Of a stretch of 64,000 nucleotides of DNA, positions 11,884 through 19,923 are shown in pieces. Location of the stretch: contig NZ_JANQAJ010000004.1 in NCBI RefSeq assembly GCF_024707105.1, positions 1 through 64,000 on the forward strand. The letters are read 5' to 3'. Position 1 is the stretch's first letter, and every line of letters starts with the position of its first letter. The stretch comes from Devosia ginsengisoli. Its GTDB lineage: Bacteria > Pseudomonadota > Alphaproteobacteria > Rhizobiales > Devosiaceae. The position numbers and the translations under genes were made by a program. The notes under the pieces are model-generated. The model was not told the DNA's origin. It worked only from the letters and a program-made list of their open reading frames with translations, and did not search any database.

Positions 11884-11978
11884 GGTGTCCAATGTCGGGC
11901 ACCACACAGGCAAAGCTGCCAACTGACAAACGCTTCGGTCTTCGGACCAGGCGTGTCGGTTGGCAGCTTTTTTGTTTT
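11884..11978 (+). promoter_or_regulatory. Putative NasT-type ANTAR leader RNA with overlapping intrinsic terminator
   Basis: Hairpin P1 (11884-11903) is a 7-bp stem GGTGTCC/GGGCACC with the hexaloop AATGTC. Hairpin P2 (11909-11920) is GGC/GCC with the hexaloop AAAGCT. Both loops have A at position 1 and G at position 4, the defining feature of ANTAR-protein RNA targets. P2 shares bases with the left arm of a long terminator: AAAGCTGCCAAC at 11912-11923 pairs with GTTGGCAGCTTT at 11959-11970, followed by a T run to 11978. P2 and the terminator cannot both form, which gives antitermination logic. P2's stem is short, so it is the weaker element. NasT/NasS genes are not in the window. Confidence 0.68.
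11912..11978 (+). terminator. Rho-independent terminator in the nirB leader (attenuator)
   Basis: A 12-bp perfect stem (AAAGCTGCCAAC/GTTGGCAGCTTT) extended by GACA/TGTC and CGC/GCG pairs, with an inner GGTC-TTCG-GACC hairpin, is followed by TTTTTTGTTTT. It lies 40 bases upstream of nirB on the coding strand, so it would stop transcription before the operon unless prevented. See the overlapping leader entry for the proposed switch. Confidence 0.82.
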
Positions 11979-12015
11979 CACGGCTGCCCGGCAGCGGAGT
12001 GGGAGAAATACATCG

Positions 12016-14463
12016 ATGACCGAACGCCTCGTCATCATTGGTGCCGGCATGGCCTCTGGCCGCGCGCTCGAACATATCTTCGAAGACGCCCCCGGCCGGT
12101 TCGACGTCACCCTGTTCGGCGCCGAACCGCGCGGCAATTACAACCGGTTGATGCTCTCCCCGGTCCTGGCAGGCGAGAAGGACTACGAGCAGATCATCAC
12201 CCACGATGCCGCCTGGTACGCGGAGCATGGTGTTCACACCCGCTTTGGCGAAACCGTCACCGCCATCGACCGCGAGCGCAAGCTGGTCATCTCCAGAAGC
12301 GGCGAAACGCCCTATGACAAGCTGATCGTCGCCACCGGCTCGGCCCCCTTCATCATCCCCCTGCCCGGCAAGGACCTGCCCGGCGTCATGGCCTTCCGCG
12401 ACCTCGACGACGTGAACCGCATGGTCGATGTCTCCCGGCGTACCGGCGCGAAGGCCGTGGTCATCGGCGGAGGCCTGCTTGGCCTCGAAGCCGCCGCGGC
12501 CCTGCGCGCCCGCGGCATGGATGTGGTCGTGCTCCATCTCATGGGCCATGTCATGGAGCGCCAGCTCGATCCGGCTGCCGGCTACCTGCTGCAGCGCGAC
12601 CTCGAAGCCCGCGGCATCAAGGTTCACTGCAAGGCGCAGACCAAGGCCATTCTCGGCGAGACCAGCGTCGAGGCCGTCGCCCTCGAGGACGGCACCGTCT
12701 ACGGCGCCGATATCGTGGTCATGGCCGTGGGCATCCGCCCCGAAGTCCGCATCGCCGTGGATGCCGGCCTGCATGTCGAGCGCGGCATCGTGGTCAACGA
12801 CCAGATGGTCACCTCCGACCCGGACATCCTGGCGCTGGGCGAATGCGTCGAGCATGAGCGCATTGTCTACGGCCTCGTCGCCCCGCTCTACGATCAGGCC
12901 AAGGTACTGGCCAAGACCCTGGCCAAGGTGGACGCCGCCTTCCGCCCGGTCCAGACCGCCACCCAGCTCAAGGTCACCGGCGTCTCCGTCTATTCGGCCG
13001 GCGATTTCGCCGAGGCCGAAGACCGCAACGAGATCGTGCTGCGCGACGCCACTTCGGGCGTCTACAAGCGCCTCGTGCTCAAGCAGGACAAGGTCATCGG
13101 CGCCGTCCTCTATGGCGAAACCGGCGACGGCCCGTGGTTCTTCGACATGATCCGCAAGGGCACCGACACCAGCGAAATGCGCGACACGCTGATCTTCGGC
13201 CAGGCCTATCAGGGCGGCTCTCCCCTCGACCCGATGGCTGCCATCGCCGCCCTGCCCGACGATGCCGAAATCTGCGGCTGCAATGGCGTCTGCAAGGGCA
13301 CGATATCAGGCGCGATAGCGTCCAAGGGCCTCACCACGCTCGATGGCGTCCGCGCCCATACCAAGGCCTCCGCCTCCTGCGGCTCCTGCACCCATCTGGT
13401 CGAACAGCTCCTCCACGCCACCCTGGGCGACGCCTACAACCCCGCCGCCGTGCAGCCCATCTGCCCCTGCACCGAATATGGTCACGACGACGTCCGCCGC
13501 CTCATCATCGCCAAGGGCCTCAAATCCATTCCATCGGTCATGCAGGAACTGGAGTGGAAAACCTCCTGCGGCTGCGCCAAGTGCCGTCCGGCCCTCAATT
13601 ACTACCTCGTCTCCGATTGGCCGGGCGAATACGAGGACGATGGCCAGTCCCGTTTCATCAACGAGCGCGTCCACGCCAATATCCAGAAGGACGGCACCTA
13701 TTCCGTCGTGCCCCGCATGTGGGGCGGCATGACCAACCCCAAGGAATTGCGCGCCATCGCCGATGTCGCCGACAAGTTCCAGATTCCCGCCGTCAAGGTC
13801 ACCGGCGGCCAGCGCATCGACCTGCTCGGCGTGAAAAAGGAAGACCTCCCCGCCGTCTGGGCCGATCTCAATGCCGCCGGCATGGTCTCGGGCGCCGCCT
13901 ATGCCAAGGGCCTGCGCACGGTCAAGACCTGCGTCGGCTCCGACTGGTGTCGCTTCGGCACCCAGGATTCCACCGGCCTCGGCATCCGCCTCGAAAAATT
14001 CATGTGGGGTGCCTGGACTCCGGCCAAGGTCAAGCTCGCCGTCTCCGGCTGCCCGCGCAACTGCGCCGAAGCCACCTGCAAGGATATCGGCGTCGTCTGC
14101 GTGGATTCCGGCTACGACATCCATTTCGCCGGCGCCGCCGGCCTCGACATCAAACCCACCGAGCTCCTTTGCCACGCCGATACCGAGGATGAAGCCCTCG
14201 AGATCATCGTCGCCCTCACCCAGCTCTACCGCGAGCAGGGCCGCTATCTCGAGCGCATCTACAAATGGGCCAGGCGCGTGGGCAAGGAATCCATAACAGC
14301 CAATGTCGTTACCGACCGCGACAAGCGCCGCGCCTATTACGAGCGCTTCGTCTACGCGCAGACCTTCGCCCAGGTCGATCCCTGGCAGGAACGCGTCAAC
14401 GGCAAGGACGCCCACGAATTCGCCGCCCTGGCCGACTTCGGCATGCCCGTAGCGGCAGAATAG
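12016..14463 (+). CDS. nirB: Assimilatory nitrite reductase [NAD(P)H], large subunit
   Basis: Catalyses six-electron reduction of nitrite to ammonium with NAD(P)H in the cytoplasm. The 815-residue protein starts with an FAD/NAD(P) domain (IIGAGMASGRALEHIF and the second GGGLLGLEAAAALR). BFD-type [2Fe-2S] cysteines follow: CGCNGVC near 419 and CGSC near 455, then a second Cys cluster CPC/CGCAKC around 484-520. The siroheme/[4Fe-4S] ligands are in CVGSDWC (about 638) and CPRNC (about 678). The ATG at 12016 has GGGAGA upstream. It is first in nirB-nirD-transporter-PP2C/kinase, 11 bases from nirD, and is preceded by the RpoN promoter and leader described separately. Confidence 0.97.
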   Translation: MTERLVIIGAGMASGRALEHIFEDAPGRFDVTLFGAEPRGNYNRLMLSPVLAGEKDYEQIITHDAAWYAEHGVHTRFGETVTAIDRERKLVISRSGETPYDKLIVATGSAPFIIPLPGKDLPGVMAFRDLDDVNRMVDVSRRTGAKAVVIGGGLLGLEAAAALRARGMDVVVLHLMGHVMERQLDPAAGYLLQRDLEARGIKVHCKAQTKAILGETSVEAVALEDGTVYGADIVVMAVGIRPEVRIAVDAGLHVERGIVVNDQMVTSDPDILALGECVEHERIVYGLVAPLYDQAKVLAKTLAKVDAAFRPVQTATQLKVTGVSVYSAGDFAEAEDRNEIVLRDATSGVYKRLVLKQDKVIGAVLYGETGDGPWFFDMIRKGTDTSEMRDTLIFGQAYQGGSPLDPMAAIAALPDDAEICGCNGVCKGTISGAIASKGLTTLDGVRAHTKASASCGSCTHLVEQLLHATLGDAYNPAAVQPICPCTEYGHDDVRRLIIAKGLKSIPSVMQELEWKTSCGCAKCRPALNYYLVSDWPGEYEDDGQSRFINERVHANIQKDGTYSVVPRMWGGMTNPKELRAIADVADKFQIPAVKVTGGQRIDLLGVKKEDLPAVWADLNAAGMVSGAAYAKGLRTVKTCVGSDWCRFGTQDSTGLGIRLEKFMWGAWTPAKVKLAVSGCPRNCAEATCKDIGVVCVDSGYDIHFAGAAGLDIKPTELLCHADTEDEALEIIVALTQLYREQGRYLERIYKWARRVGKESITANVVTDRDKRRAYYERFVYAQTFAQVDPWQERVNGKDAHEFAALADFGMPVAAE

Positions 14464-14474
14464 GGAGATCACTC

Positions 14475-14807
14475 ATGAGCGACTGGATCGAGATCGGCAC
14501 TATTGACGCCATCCCCCGCCGCGGCGCCCGCTGCGTCAACACCCCGGCCGGAAGGATCGCGGTGTTCCGCACCCAGGAAGACCAGGTCTTCGCCATCGAA
14601 AACCGTTGCCCGCACAAGCACGGCCCCCTCAGCGAAGGCATCGTCCACGGCGCCTCCGTCACCTGCCCCTTGCATAATTGGGTCTTCGACCTCGCCACCG
14701 GCCAGGCGCTCGGCGCCGACGAAGGCCAGGTCCGGACTTACCCGATCGACCTCGTCGATGGCCGCATTTTCATGGCGTTCGAAAACGCCCTGGTCGCCGC
14801 CGAATAG
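14475..14807 (+). CDS. nirD: Nitrite reductase [NAD(P)H], small subunit (Rieske-type)
   Basis: Small partner of NirB, 110 residues, with a Rieske fold. It keeps the full cluster-ligand pattern: Cys45-x-His47 (NRCPHKH) and Cys64-x2-His67 (TCPLHNW). Some NirD proteins lack these ligands, so a bound [2Fe-2S] cluster is plausible here. The ATG at 14475 follows GGGAGA and lies 11 bases after the nirB stop, indicating translation as part of one operon. The nitrite transporter gene follows after 40 bases. Confidence 0.95.
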   Translation: MSDWIEIGTIDAIPRRGARCVNTPAGRIAVFRTQEDQVFAIENRCPHKHGPLSEGIVHGASVTCPLHNWVFDLATGQALGADEGQVRTYPIDLVDGRIFMAFENALVAAE

Positions 14808-14847
14808 TACCTCAACCCAGCAAGCCCCCTGCTCCCAAGGAGACGAA

Positions 14848-15681
14848 ATGGCCTACGTCATACCAACCGAATTTGTGACCAAGATGATCGACGCCGGCGA
14901 GGCCAAGGTCTTCATGTCCACCCGCGACACACTGATCCGCGCCTATATGGCCGGCGCCATCCTGACATTGGCCGCAGCATTCGCCGTCACCGTCAACGTG
15001 CAGACCGGCCAGCCGCTCGCCGGCGCCATCCTCTTCCCGGTCGGCTTCTGCCTGCTCTATCTCATGGGCTTTGACCTGCTGACCGGCGTCATGACGCTGG
15101 TCCCCCTCGCTCTCATCGACAAGCGCCCCGGTGTCACCCTGGCCGGCCTGTTCCGCAATTGGGGCCTGGTCTTTCTGGGCAATTTCGGTGGTGCCTTCAC
15201 CGTCGCGGTGCTGATGGCGATCACCTTCACCTTCGGCTTCAGCCAGGAGCCCAACGCCGTGGGCCAGGCCATCGGCCATATCGGCGAAGGCCGCACCGTC
15301 GGCTATGCCGAGCACGGCGCCGCCGGCATGCTGACCCTGTTCGTCCGTGGCGTGCTCTGCAACTGGATGGTCTCGACCGGTGTCGTCGCCGCCATGATGT
15401 CCACCTCGGTTTCCGGCAAGGTGATCGGCATGTGGATGCCCATCATGCTGTTCTTCTACATGGGCTTCGAGCATTCCATCGTGAACATGTACCTGTTCCC
15501 CTCGGGCCTCATGCTGGGCGGCCAGTTCTCCATCATGGACTACCTGATCTGGAACGAAATCCCCACCATCCTTGGCAACCTGGTCGGCGGTCTGGCCTTC
15601 GTTGGCCTGGCCCTCTATGCCACCCACAGCACCAGGGCCACTCAGCGGGCGGCCTCGCATAAGTTTGTCCCTGCCGAATAA
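14848..15681 (+). CDS. nirC: Formate/nitrite transporter family channel, probable nitrite importer
   Basis: FNT-family pentameric membrane channel, 277 residues with six hydrophobic segments. The conserved central-His region FFYMGFEHSIVNM is present, as are the half-helix breaker GNFGGAF and LCNWMV. Starting at the ATG at 14848, it has a strong ribosome site AAGGAG 7 bases upstream. Its place directly after nirBD makes nitrite the likely substrate; formate channels are the alternative within the family. The protein is inner-membrane and would bring nitrite to NirBD. Confidence 0.9.
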   Translation: MAYVIPTEFVTKMIDAGEAKVFMSTRDTLIRAYMAGAILTLAAAFAVTVNVQTGQPLAGAILFPVGFCLLYLMGFDLLTGVMTLVPLALIDKRPGVTLAGLFRNWGLVFLGNFGGAFTVAVLMAITFTFGFSQEPNAVGQAIGHIGEGRTVGYAEHGAAGMLTLFVRGVLCNWMVSTGVVAAMMSTSVSGKVIGMWMPIMLFFYMGFEHSIVNMYLFPSGLMLGGQFSIMDYLIWNEIPTILGNLVGGLAFVGLALYATHSTRATQRAASHKFVPAE

Positions 15682-15690
15682 TACACATCG

Positions 15691-15714
15691 GGCGCTCCGC
15701 AATCGCGGGGCGCC
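15691..15714 (+). terminator. Stem-loop between nirC and the kinase gene
   Basis: GGCGCTCCGC and GCGGGGCGCC form a 10-bp stem (one G-T pair) with the loop AATC, followed by TTCTTA. The T run is weak, so partial termination or RNA-end protection is likely; it would lower expression of the downstream PP2C/kinase relative to nirBDC. Confidence 0.55.
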
Positions 15715-15731
15715 TTCTTACCGGATCGTCC

Positions 15732-17459
15732 ATGAGCGCCAGCCTCGCCATTTCCCTCGGCCAGCATTCCGACAAGGGTCTGAAGCCCACCAATCAGGAT
15801 TTCCATGGTGCACTGATCCCCAGCCAGCCGGCGCTCGACCTCAAAGGCATCGCCATCGCTTTGGCCGATGGCATTTCCACCAGCGCCGTCGGCTCCATCG
15901 CCGCCCAGACGGCCATCAAGAGCTTCCTCACCGACTATTACGGCACCTCGGATACCTGGCCGGTCAAGACATCAGCCCATCGCGTCATCTCGGCCACCAA
16001 TGCCTGGCTCCACGCCCAGACCCGCGCGCAAGGCGCCGACGACGTCGATAGCGGCTATGTCTGCACGCTCAGCATCCTCGTGCTCAAGTCACGCGCCGCG
16101 CATATCTTCCATATCGGGGATTCCCGCATCTATCGCTTGGCCGGCCGCTCTCTGGAGCAACTTACCACCGACCACCACGTCCCAGCCGCCCCCAACCGCT
16201 TCTATCTCGGCCGCGCTCTGGGCATCGGCAGCAATATTGAAGTGGACTACCGCAGCGTACCGGTCGGCGTGGGCGATGTCTTCGTGCTCACCACCGACGG
16301 CGTCCACGAATATGTCAATGGCGCCACCATCGCCAACGCTATCCAAGCCAGTCCCGACGATCTCGACGCCGCCGCCCGCCACATCGTCACCAGCGCTTTG
16401 CACAATGGCAGCCCTGACAATCTCACCATCCAGATCGCCCGCATCGATGCCCTGCCCGGCGGCGAACCCGCCGATTTCCTCGGCCAGTCCGCCGACCTGC
16501 CTCTGCCGCCACCCATCGAGCCGGGCATGGATTTCGACTTCTACCGCATCCTGCGCCCGCTCCATGCCAATGCCCGCAGCCAGGTCTTTCTCGCCCAGGA
16601 CCATGCCGATGGCCGCCTCGCCGTCATCAAGGTCCCCGGGTTGGACATGCGCGACGACCCGGCCTTCCTCCGCCGCTTCATGATGGAAGAATGGATCGCC
16701 AGCCGCCTCAACAGCGCCCACACACTCCGCATCCACCGGCAGGACCGCAAGCGCCACTACCTCTATCTCGCCACCGAATATGTCGATGGCCAGACCCTGA
16801 CCCAGTGGATGGCCGACAATCCCCGGCCCGATCTCAATACCGTCCGCGACCTCATCGAACAGATTGCCCGCGGCCTCAACGCCTTCCACCGCCAGGAAAT
16901 GGTCCATCAGGACCTGCGTCCCGACAACATCATGATCGACAAAACAGGCACGGTGAAGATCATCGATTTCGGCTCCACCAAGGTCGCCGGCGTCATCGAG
17001 GCCCAGCCCATGGGCGACGATGCCGAGCTCGGAACCGTGCAATATGCCGCGCCCGAATATCGTATCGGCGATACCGGCACCGATCGGTCCGACCAGTTCT
17101 CCCTCGGCGTCATCGCCTACCAGATGCTGACCGGCCGGCTGCCCTACGGAGCCCACGCCGCCATGCTGCGTAGCCGCGCCGATCTCGCCCGCCTGCTCTA
17201 CCACCCCGCCGCCACGCCGGATTTCGACATCCCCGACTGGGTCGACCGCGCCCTCGAAAAAGCCGTCCAGCCGGACCCCGTCAAGCGCTACGAAGCCCTC
17301 TCCGAATTCACCTACGACCTCCGCCACCCCAACCCGGAATTCGCCACGCTGCCACCGCGGCCGCTGCTGACGCGCAACCCGGTTCGCTTCTGGCAAATGC
17401 TGTCGCTAACCCTGGCCGGCACGGTCCTCGTGCTGCTGGGCTTGCTGATCGGGGGATAA
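15732..17459 (+). CDS. Bifunctional PP2C-type phosphatase / serine-threonine protein kinase
   Basis: A 575-residue fusion. Residues 1 to about 245 form a PP2C phosphatase: NQDFHG, ADGISTSAVG, HIGDSRIYRL, TTDGVHEYV and SPDNLTI carry its metal-binding Asp residues. From about 270 a Hanks-type kinase follows: VIKVPG (catalytic Lys), HQDLRPDN near residue 391, IDFG near 412, AAPEYR and DQFSLGVIAYQMLTG. The Gly-rich loop is degenerate (LHANARSQVF). The last 25 residues are a single membrane anchor. It begins 50 bases after the nitrite channel gene. A kinase gene next to nirBD and a nitrate transporter is also known in Pseudomonas aeruginosa, so a role in regulating nitrate/nitrite assimilation is likely but unproven. 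Confidence 0.92.
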   Translation: MSASLAISLGQHSDKGLKPTNQDFHGALIPSQPALDLKGIAIALADGISTSAVGSIAAQTAIKSFLTDYYGTSDTWPVKTSAHRVISATNAWLHAQTRAQGADDVDSGYVCTLSILVLKSRAAHIFHIGDSRIYRLAGRSLEQLTTDHHVPAAPNRFYLGRALGIGSNIEVDYRSVPVGVGDVFVLTTDGVHEYVNGATIANAIQASPDDLDAAARHIVTSALHNGSPDNLTIQIARIDALPGGEPADFLGQSADLPLPPPIEPGMDFDFYRILRPLHANARSQVFLAQDHADGRLAVIKVPGLDMRDDPAFLRRFMMEEWIASRLNSAHTLRIHRQDRKRHYLYLATEYVDGQTLTQWMADNPRPDLNTVRDLIEQIARGLNAFHRQEMVHQDLRPDNIMIDKTGTVKIIDFGSTKVAGVIEAQPMGDDAELGTVQYAAPEYRIGDTGTDRSDQFSLGVIAYQMLTGRLPYGAHAAMLRSRADLARLLYHPAATPDFDIPDWVDRALEKAVQPDPVKRYEALSEFTYDLRHPNPEFATLPPRPLLTRNPVRFWQMLSLTLAGTVLVLLGLLIGG

Positions 17460-17528
17460 GGGAAGAAGGTGGGGAGGCTCTGAGGCGCAGCCATACGCTC
17501 CCCTCCCATACTGATATGTAGCGCATAA

Positions 17529-17547
17529 GGGGCTTGCTTCAAGCCCC
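17529..17547 (+). terminator. Stem-loop after the nitrite operon
   Basis: GGGGCTTG and CAAGCCCC make a perfect 8-bp stem with a 3-base loop, 70 bases after the kinase stop. There is no T run, so it is only a possible terminator or RNA-end structure. Confidence 0.4.
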
Positions 17548-17595
17548 CGGTCATCCCGTAAAACACCGGCCCAGCCAGAGGATACGGAGCGACAG

Positions 17596-19098
17596 ATGCG
17601 CAAATCCGAACATGCCGTGATCATTGCCGGTGGCGGCCCTGTCGGGCTGATGCTGGCCGGCGAACTCGCTTTGGCGGGCGTCGACGTCGCCATTGTCGAA
17701 CGCCGCCCCAATCAGGACATCAACGGCTCGCGCGCCGGCGGCCTCCATGCCCGCACTATCGAAATCCTCGATCAGCGTGGCATTGCCGACCGCTTCATTG
17801 CCGAGGGACAGAAGGTCCAGACCACCGGCTTTGCCGGCGTCACCTTCGACATCAGCGCCTTTCCCACGCGCCACCCCTATACGCTCGGCCTGTGGCAGAA
17901 GCATATCGAGCGCATCATGGCGGCCTGGGTCGAGGAGCTCAGCGTGCCGACCTATCGCGGTCTCGCGGTGACCGACCTTACCCAGGACGTATCAGGCGTC
18001 ACCGTCACGCTCGGCGACGGCCAGTCGCTGCACGCGCAATATCTCGTCGGCTGCGATGGCGGCCGCAGCCTCGTGCGCAAGGCGGCCGGCATTGATTTCC
18101 CCGGCGCCGAGCCGACGACCAGCAACATCATCGCCACAGCCGAACTGGCCGAGCTGCCGCCCGAATGGGGCATCCGCCGCGACGCCATCGGCATCCACTC
18201 TCTCGGCCGGGTGGACTACGAAATCCGCGACGGCAAGATCGTCTACGCCGATACCGGCCCGGTCGGCATCCTCGTCACCGAGCAAAACCCCGACGCCACC
18301 ACCGAACCCACCCTGGACGATCTCCGCGCCGCCATGGTCGCCGCCTTCGGCACCGACTACGGCGTCCACTCCCCCAGTTCGATCGCCCGCTTCACCGATG
18401 CCGCCCGCCAGGCCGCCACTTATCGCAAGGACCGGGTCATGCTGGCCGGCGATGCCGCCCATACCCATCCGCCCGACGGCGGCCAGGGCCTGCAGACCGG
18501 GATGCAGGATGCGGTCAATCTCGGCTGGAAACTGGCACAGGTGGTCAAGGGCATTTCACCGCAAAGCCTGCTCGATACCTACCACGCCGAGCGTCATCCG
18601 GTGGGCGCCCGTGTGCTGCGCAACACGCTCGCCGCCAGCACCCTGCGCCGCGATGACGAGCGCACCAGGGCTCTGCGCGATACCGTGGCCGAACTTCTCG
18701 CCATGGACGAGCCGCGCACCCATTTCGCCGCCATGATGACGGGCCTCGACATCCACTACGATCTCGGCGAGGGCCACGCCCTGCTCGGTCGCCGCATGCC
18801 CGATCTCGACCTGCAAACCGCCAATGGCCCGCTGCGCCTCTTCACCCTGCTGCACGACGCAAACCCGGTCCTGCTCAATCTCGGCCGGCCCGGCGCCATC
18901 GACATCGCGCCCTGGGCCAACAGGGTGAAGCTGATCGACGCCGAATATGCCGGCCCCTGGACCCTCCCGGCTCTCGGCTCGGTCCCGGCACCCTCTGCCG
19001 TGCTGATCCGCCCGGACGGCTACGTTGCCTGGACGGACACCCAGCCAACCCTCGCCGACGCCCTGACCACATGGTTCGGGCCGCCAACCAGCGCTTGA
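17596..19098 (+). CDS. FAD-dependent aromatic hydroxylase (PheA/TfdB-like monooxygenase)
   Basis: A 500-residue class A flavoprotein monooxygenase. The FAD-binding motif GGGPVGLMLAGELALAG lies at the N-terminus, the DG-type motif LVGCDGGRSLVRKAAG near residue 155, and GDAAHTHPPDGGQGLQTG near 286 binds the FAD ribityl chain. The C-terminal ~100 residues look like the thioredoxin-like domain of phenol hydroxylase relatives. The closest family by architecture includes rifampicin monooxygenases and polyketide hydroxylases, so the substrate is probably an aromatic or polyketide compound; it cannot be fixed from sequence. It is a single gene convergent with the response regulator that follows. Confidence 0.88.
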   Translation: MRKSEHAVIIAGGGPVGLMLAGELALAGVDVAIVERRPNQDINGSRAGGLHARTIEILDQRGIADRFIAEGQKVQTTGFAGVTFDISAFPTRHPYTLGLWQKHIERIMAAWVEELSVPTYRGLAVTDLTQDVSGVTVTLGDGQSLHAQYLVGCDGGRSLVRKAAGIDFPGAEPTTSNIIATAELAELPPEWGIRRDAIGIHSLGRVDYEIRDGKIVYADTGPVGILVTEQNPDATTEPTLDDLRAAMVAAFGTDYGVHSPSSIARFTDAARQAATYRKDRVMLAGDAAHTHPPDGGQGLQTGMQDAVNLGWKLAQVVKGISPQSLLDTYHAERHPVGARVLRNTLAASTLRRDDERTRALRDTVAELLAMDEPRTHFAAMMTGLDIHYDLGEGHALLGRRMPDLDLQTANGPLRLFTLLHDANPVLLNLGRPGAIDIAPWANRVKLIDAEYAGPWTLPALGSVPAPSAVLIRPDGYVAWTDTQPTLADALTTWFGPPTSA

Positions 19099-19131
19099 GA
19101 CGAGAAGGTGAGTCGAAGAACCGGCGCGGCC

Positions 19132-19794
19132 CTACCGGTGCAGGGCGCTTTCCTGATCCTGGCTCAACCGGGAGGCAATGACCACTTCCACCCGGTTGCG
19201 CGCCTTGAGCTTGAGCATCAGGCCGGTCATGTAGTGCTTGACCGTTTTCTCGCTGATATGCAGTGCCGCGGCGATCTCCCGATTGGTCCGGGCCTGCATG
19301 AGATGGCCGACGATCTGCTTCTCGCGCACATTGAGCTTGATCGCGTCATCGAGCGCCTGTCGCCGTGCGCGGTCCCGCAGCCCGTTCATCACCTGGCTGG
19401 CATATTGCCTGGTCACGAACATCTGGCCGGCCATGACCGTATCGATGGCTTCCAGCAGTTCCGATGATGGGCTGCCCTTGAGGGCGAAGCCGGTTGCCCC
19501 GGCATCCAGCGCCTTGAGCGCCGATTCGATGCTGCAAAAGGCGGTGAAAACCACCACTTTGGTCTCGGGCGCGGTGGCCACGATCTGGGCAATGGTCCGG
19601 AACACGTCTCCCGGCATGCTCAGGTCCATGATGATGACGTCGGGGCTGACCGCTTTCACCACCTCTAGGCTGGAATCGGCGCAAACGGCTTGTCCGACAA
19701 TTTGGTGCCTGTCGCTGCCGGCAAACAAAGACACCATTCCAGCAAGCAAAACCGGGTGATCATCCGCGATAGCGACTGTCGTCAGTTTTCTCAT
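19132..19794 (-). CDS. NarL/FixJ-family response regulator
   Basis: A 220-residue DNA-binding response regulator. The receiver domain shows the acidic pair DDHP at residues 11-14, phosphoacceptor Asp57 in IIMDLSMPG, and Thr/Lys switch residues VVFTAF and LKGSPSS. The LuxR-type helix-turn-helix is at about 167-193 (NREIAAALHISEKTVKHYM). No kinase is beside it; the nearest is the DegS/NarX-like kinase at 31850. It lies at the edge of the type I secretion cluster on the same strand as the exporter genes, after a 129-base AT-richer gap, and is a candidate regulator of that cluster. Confidence 0.92.
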   Translation of the reverse strand: MRKLTTVAIADDHPVLLAGMVSLFAGSDRHQIVGQAVCADSSLEVVKAVSPDVIIMDLSMPGDVFRTIAQIVATAPETKVVVFTAFCSIESALKALDAGATGFALKGSPSSELLEAIDTVMAGQMFVTRQYASQVMNGLRDRARRQALDDAIKLNVREKQIVGHLMQARTNREIAAALHISEKTVKHYMTGLMLKLKARNRVEVVIASRLSQDQESALHR

Positions 19795-19923
19795 GGTACG
19801 CCAACGGTACTAACCTGCCGCCCCAATAGTCTGTGGACGCCAATTGTACGACTAAATTAACGGTCGGTAAATTCCCTTTCGGCAAGCCATGGAATATTTA
19901 ATTAACGCAAGCGTCAGCATTAC

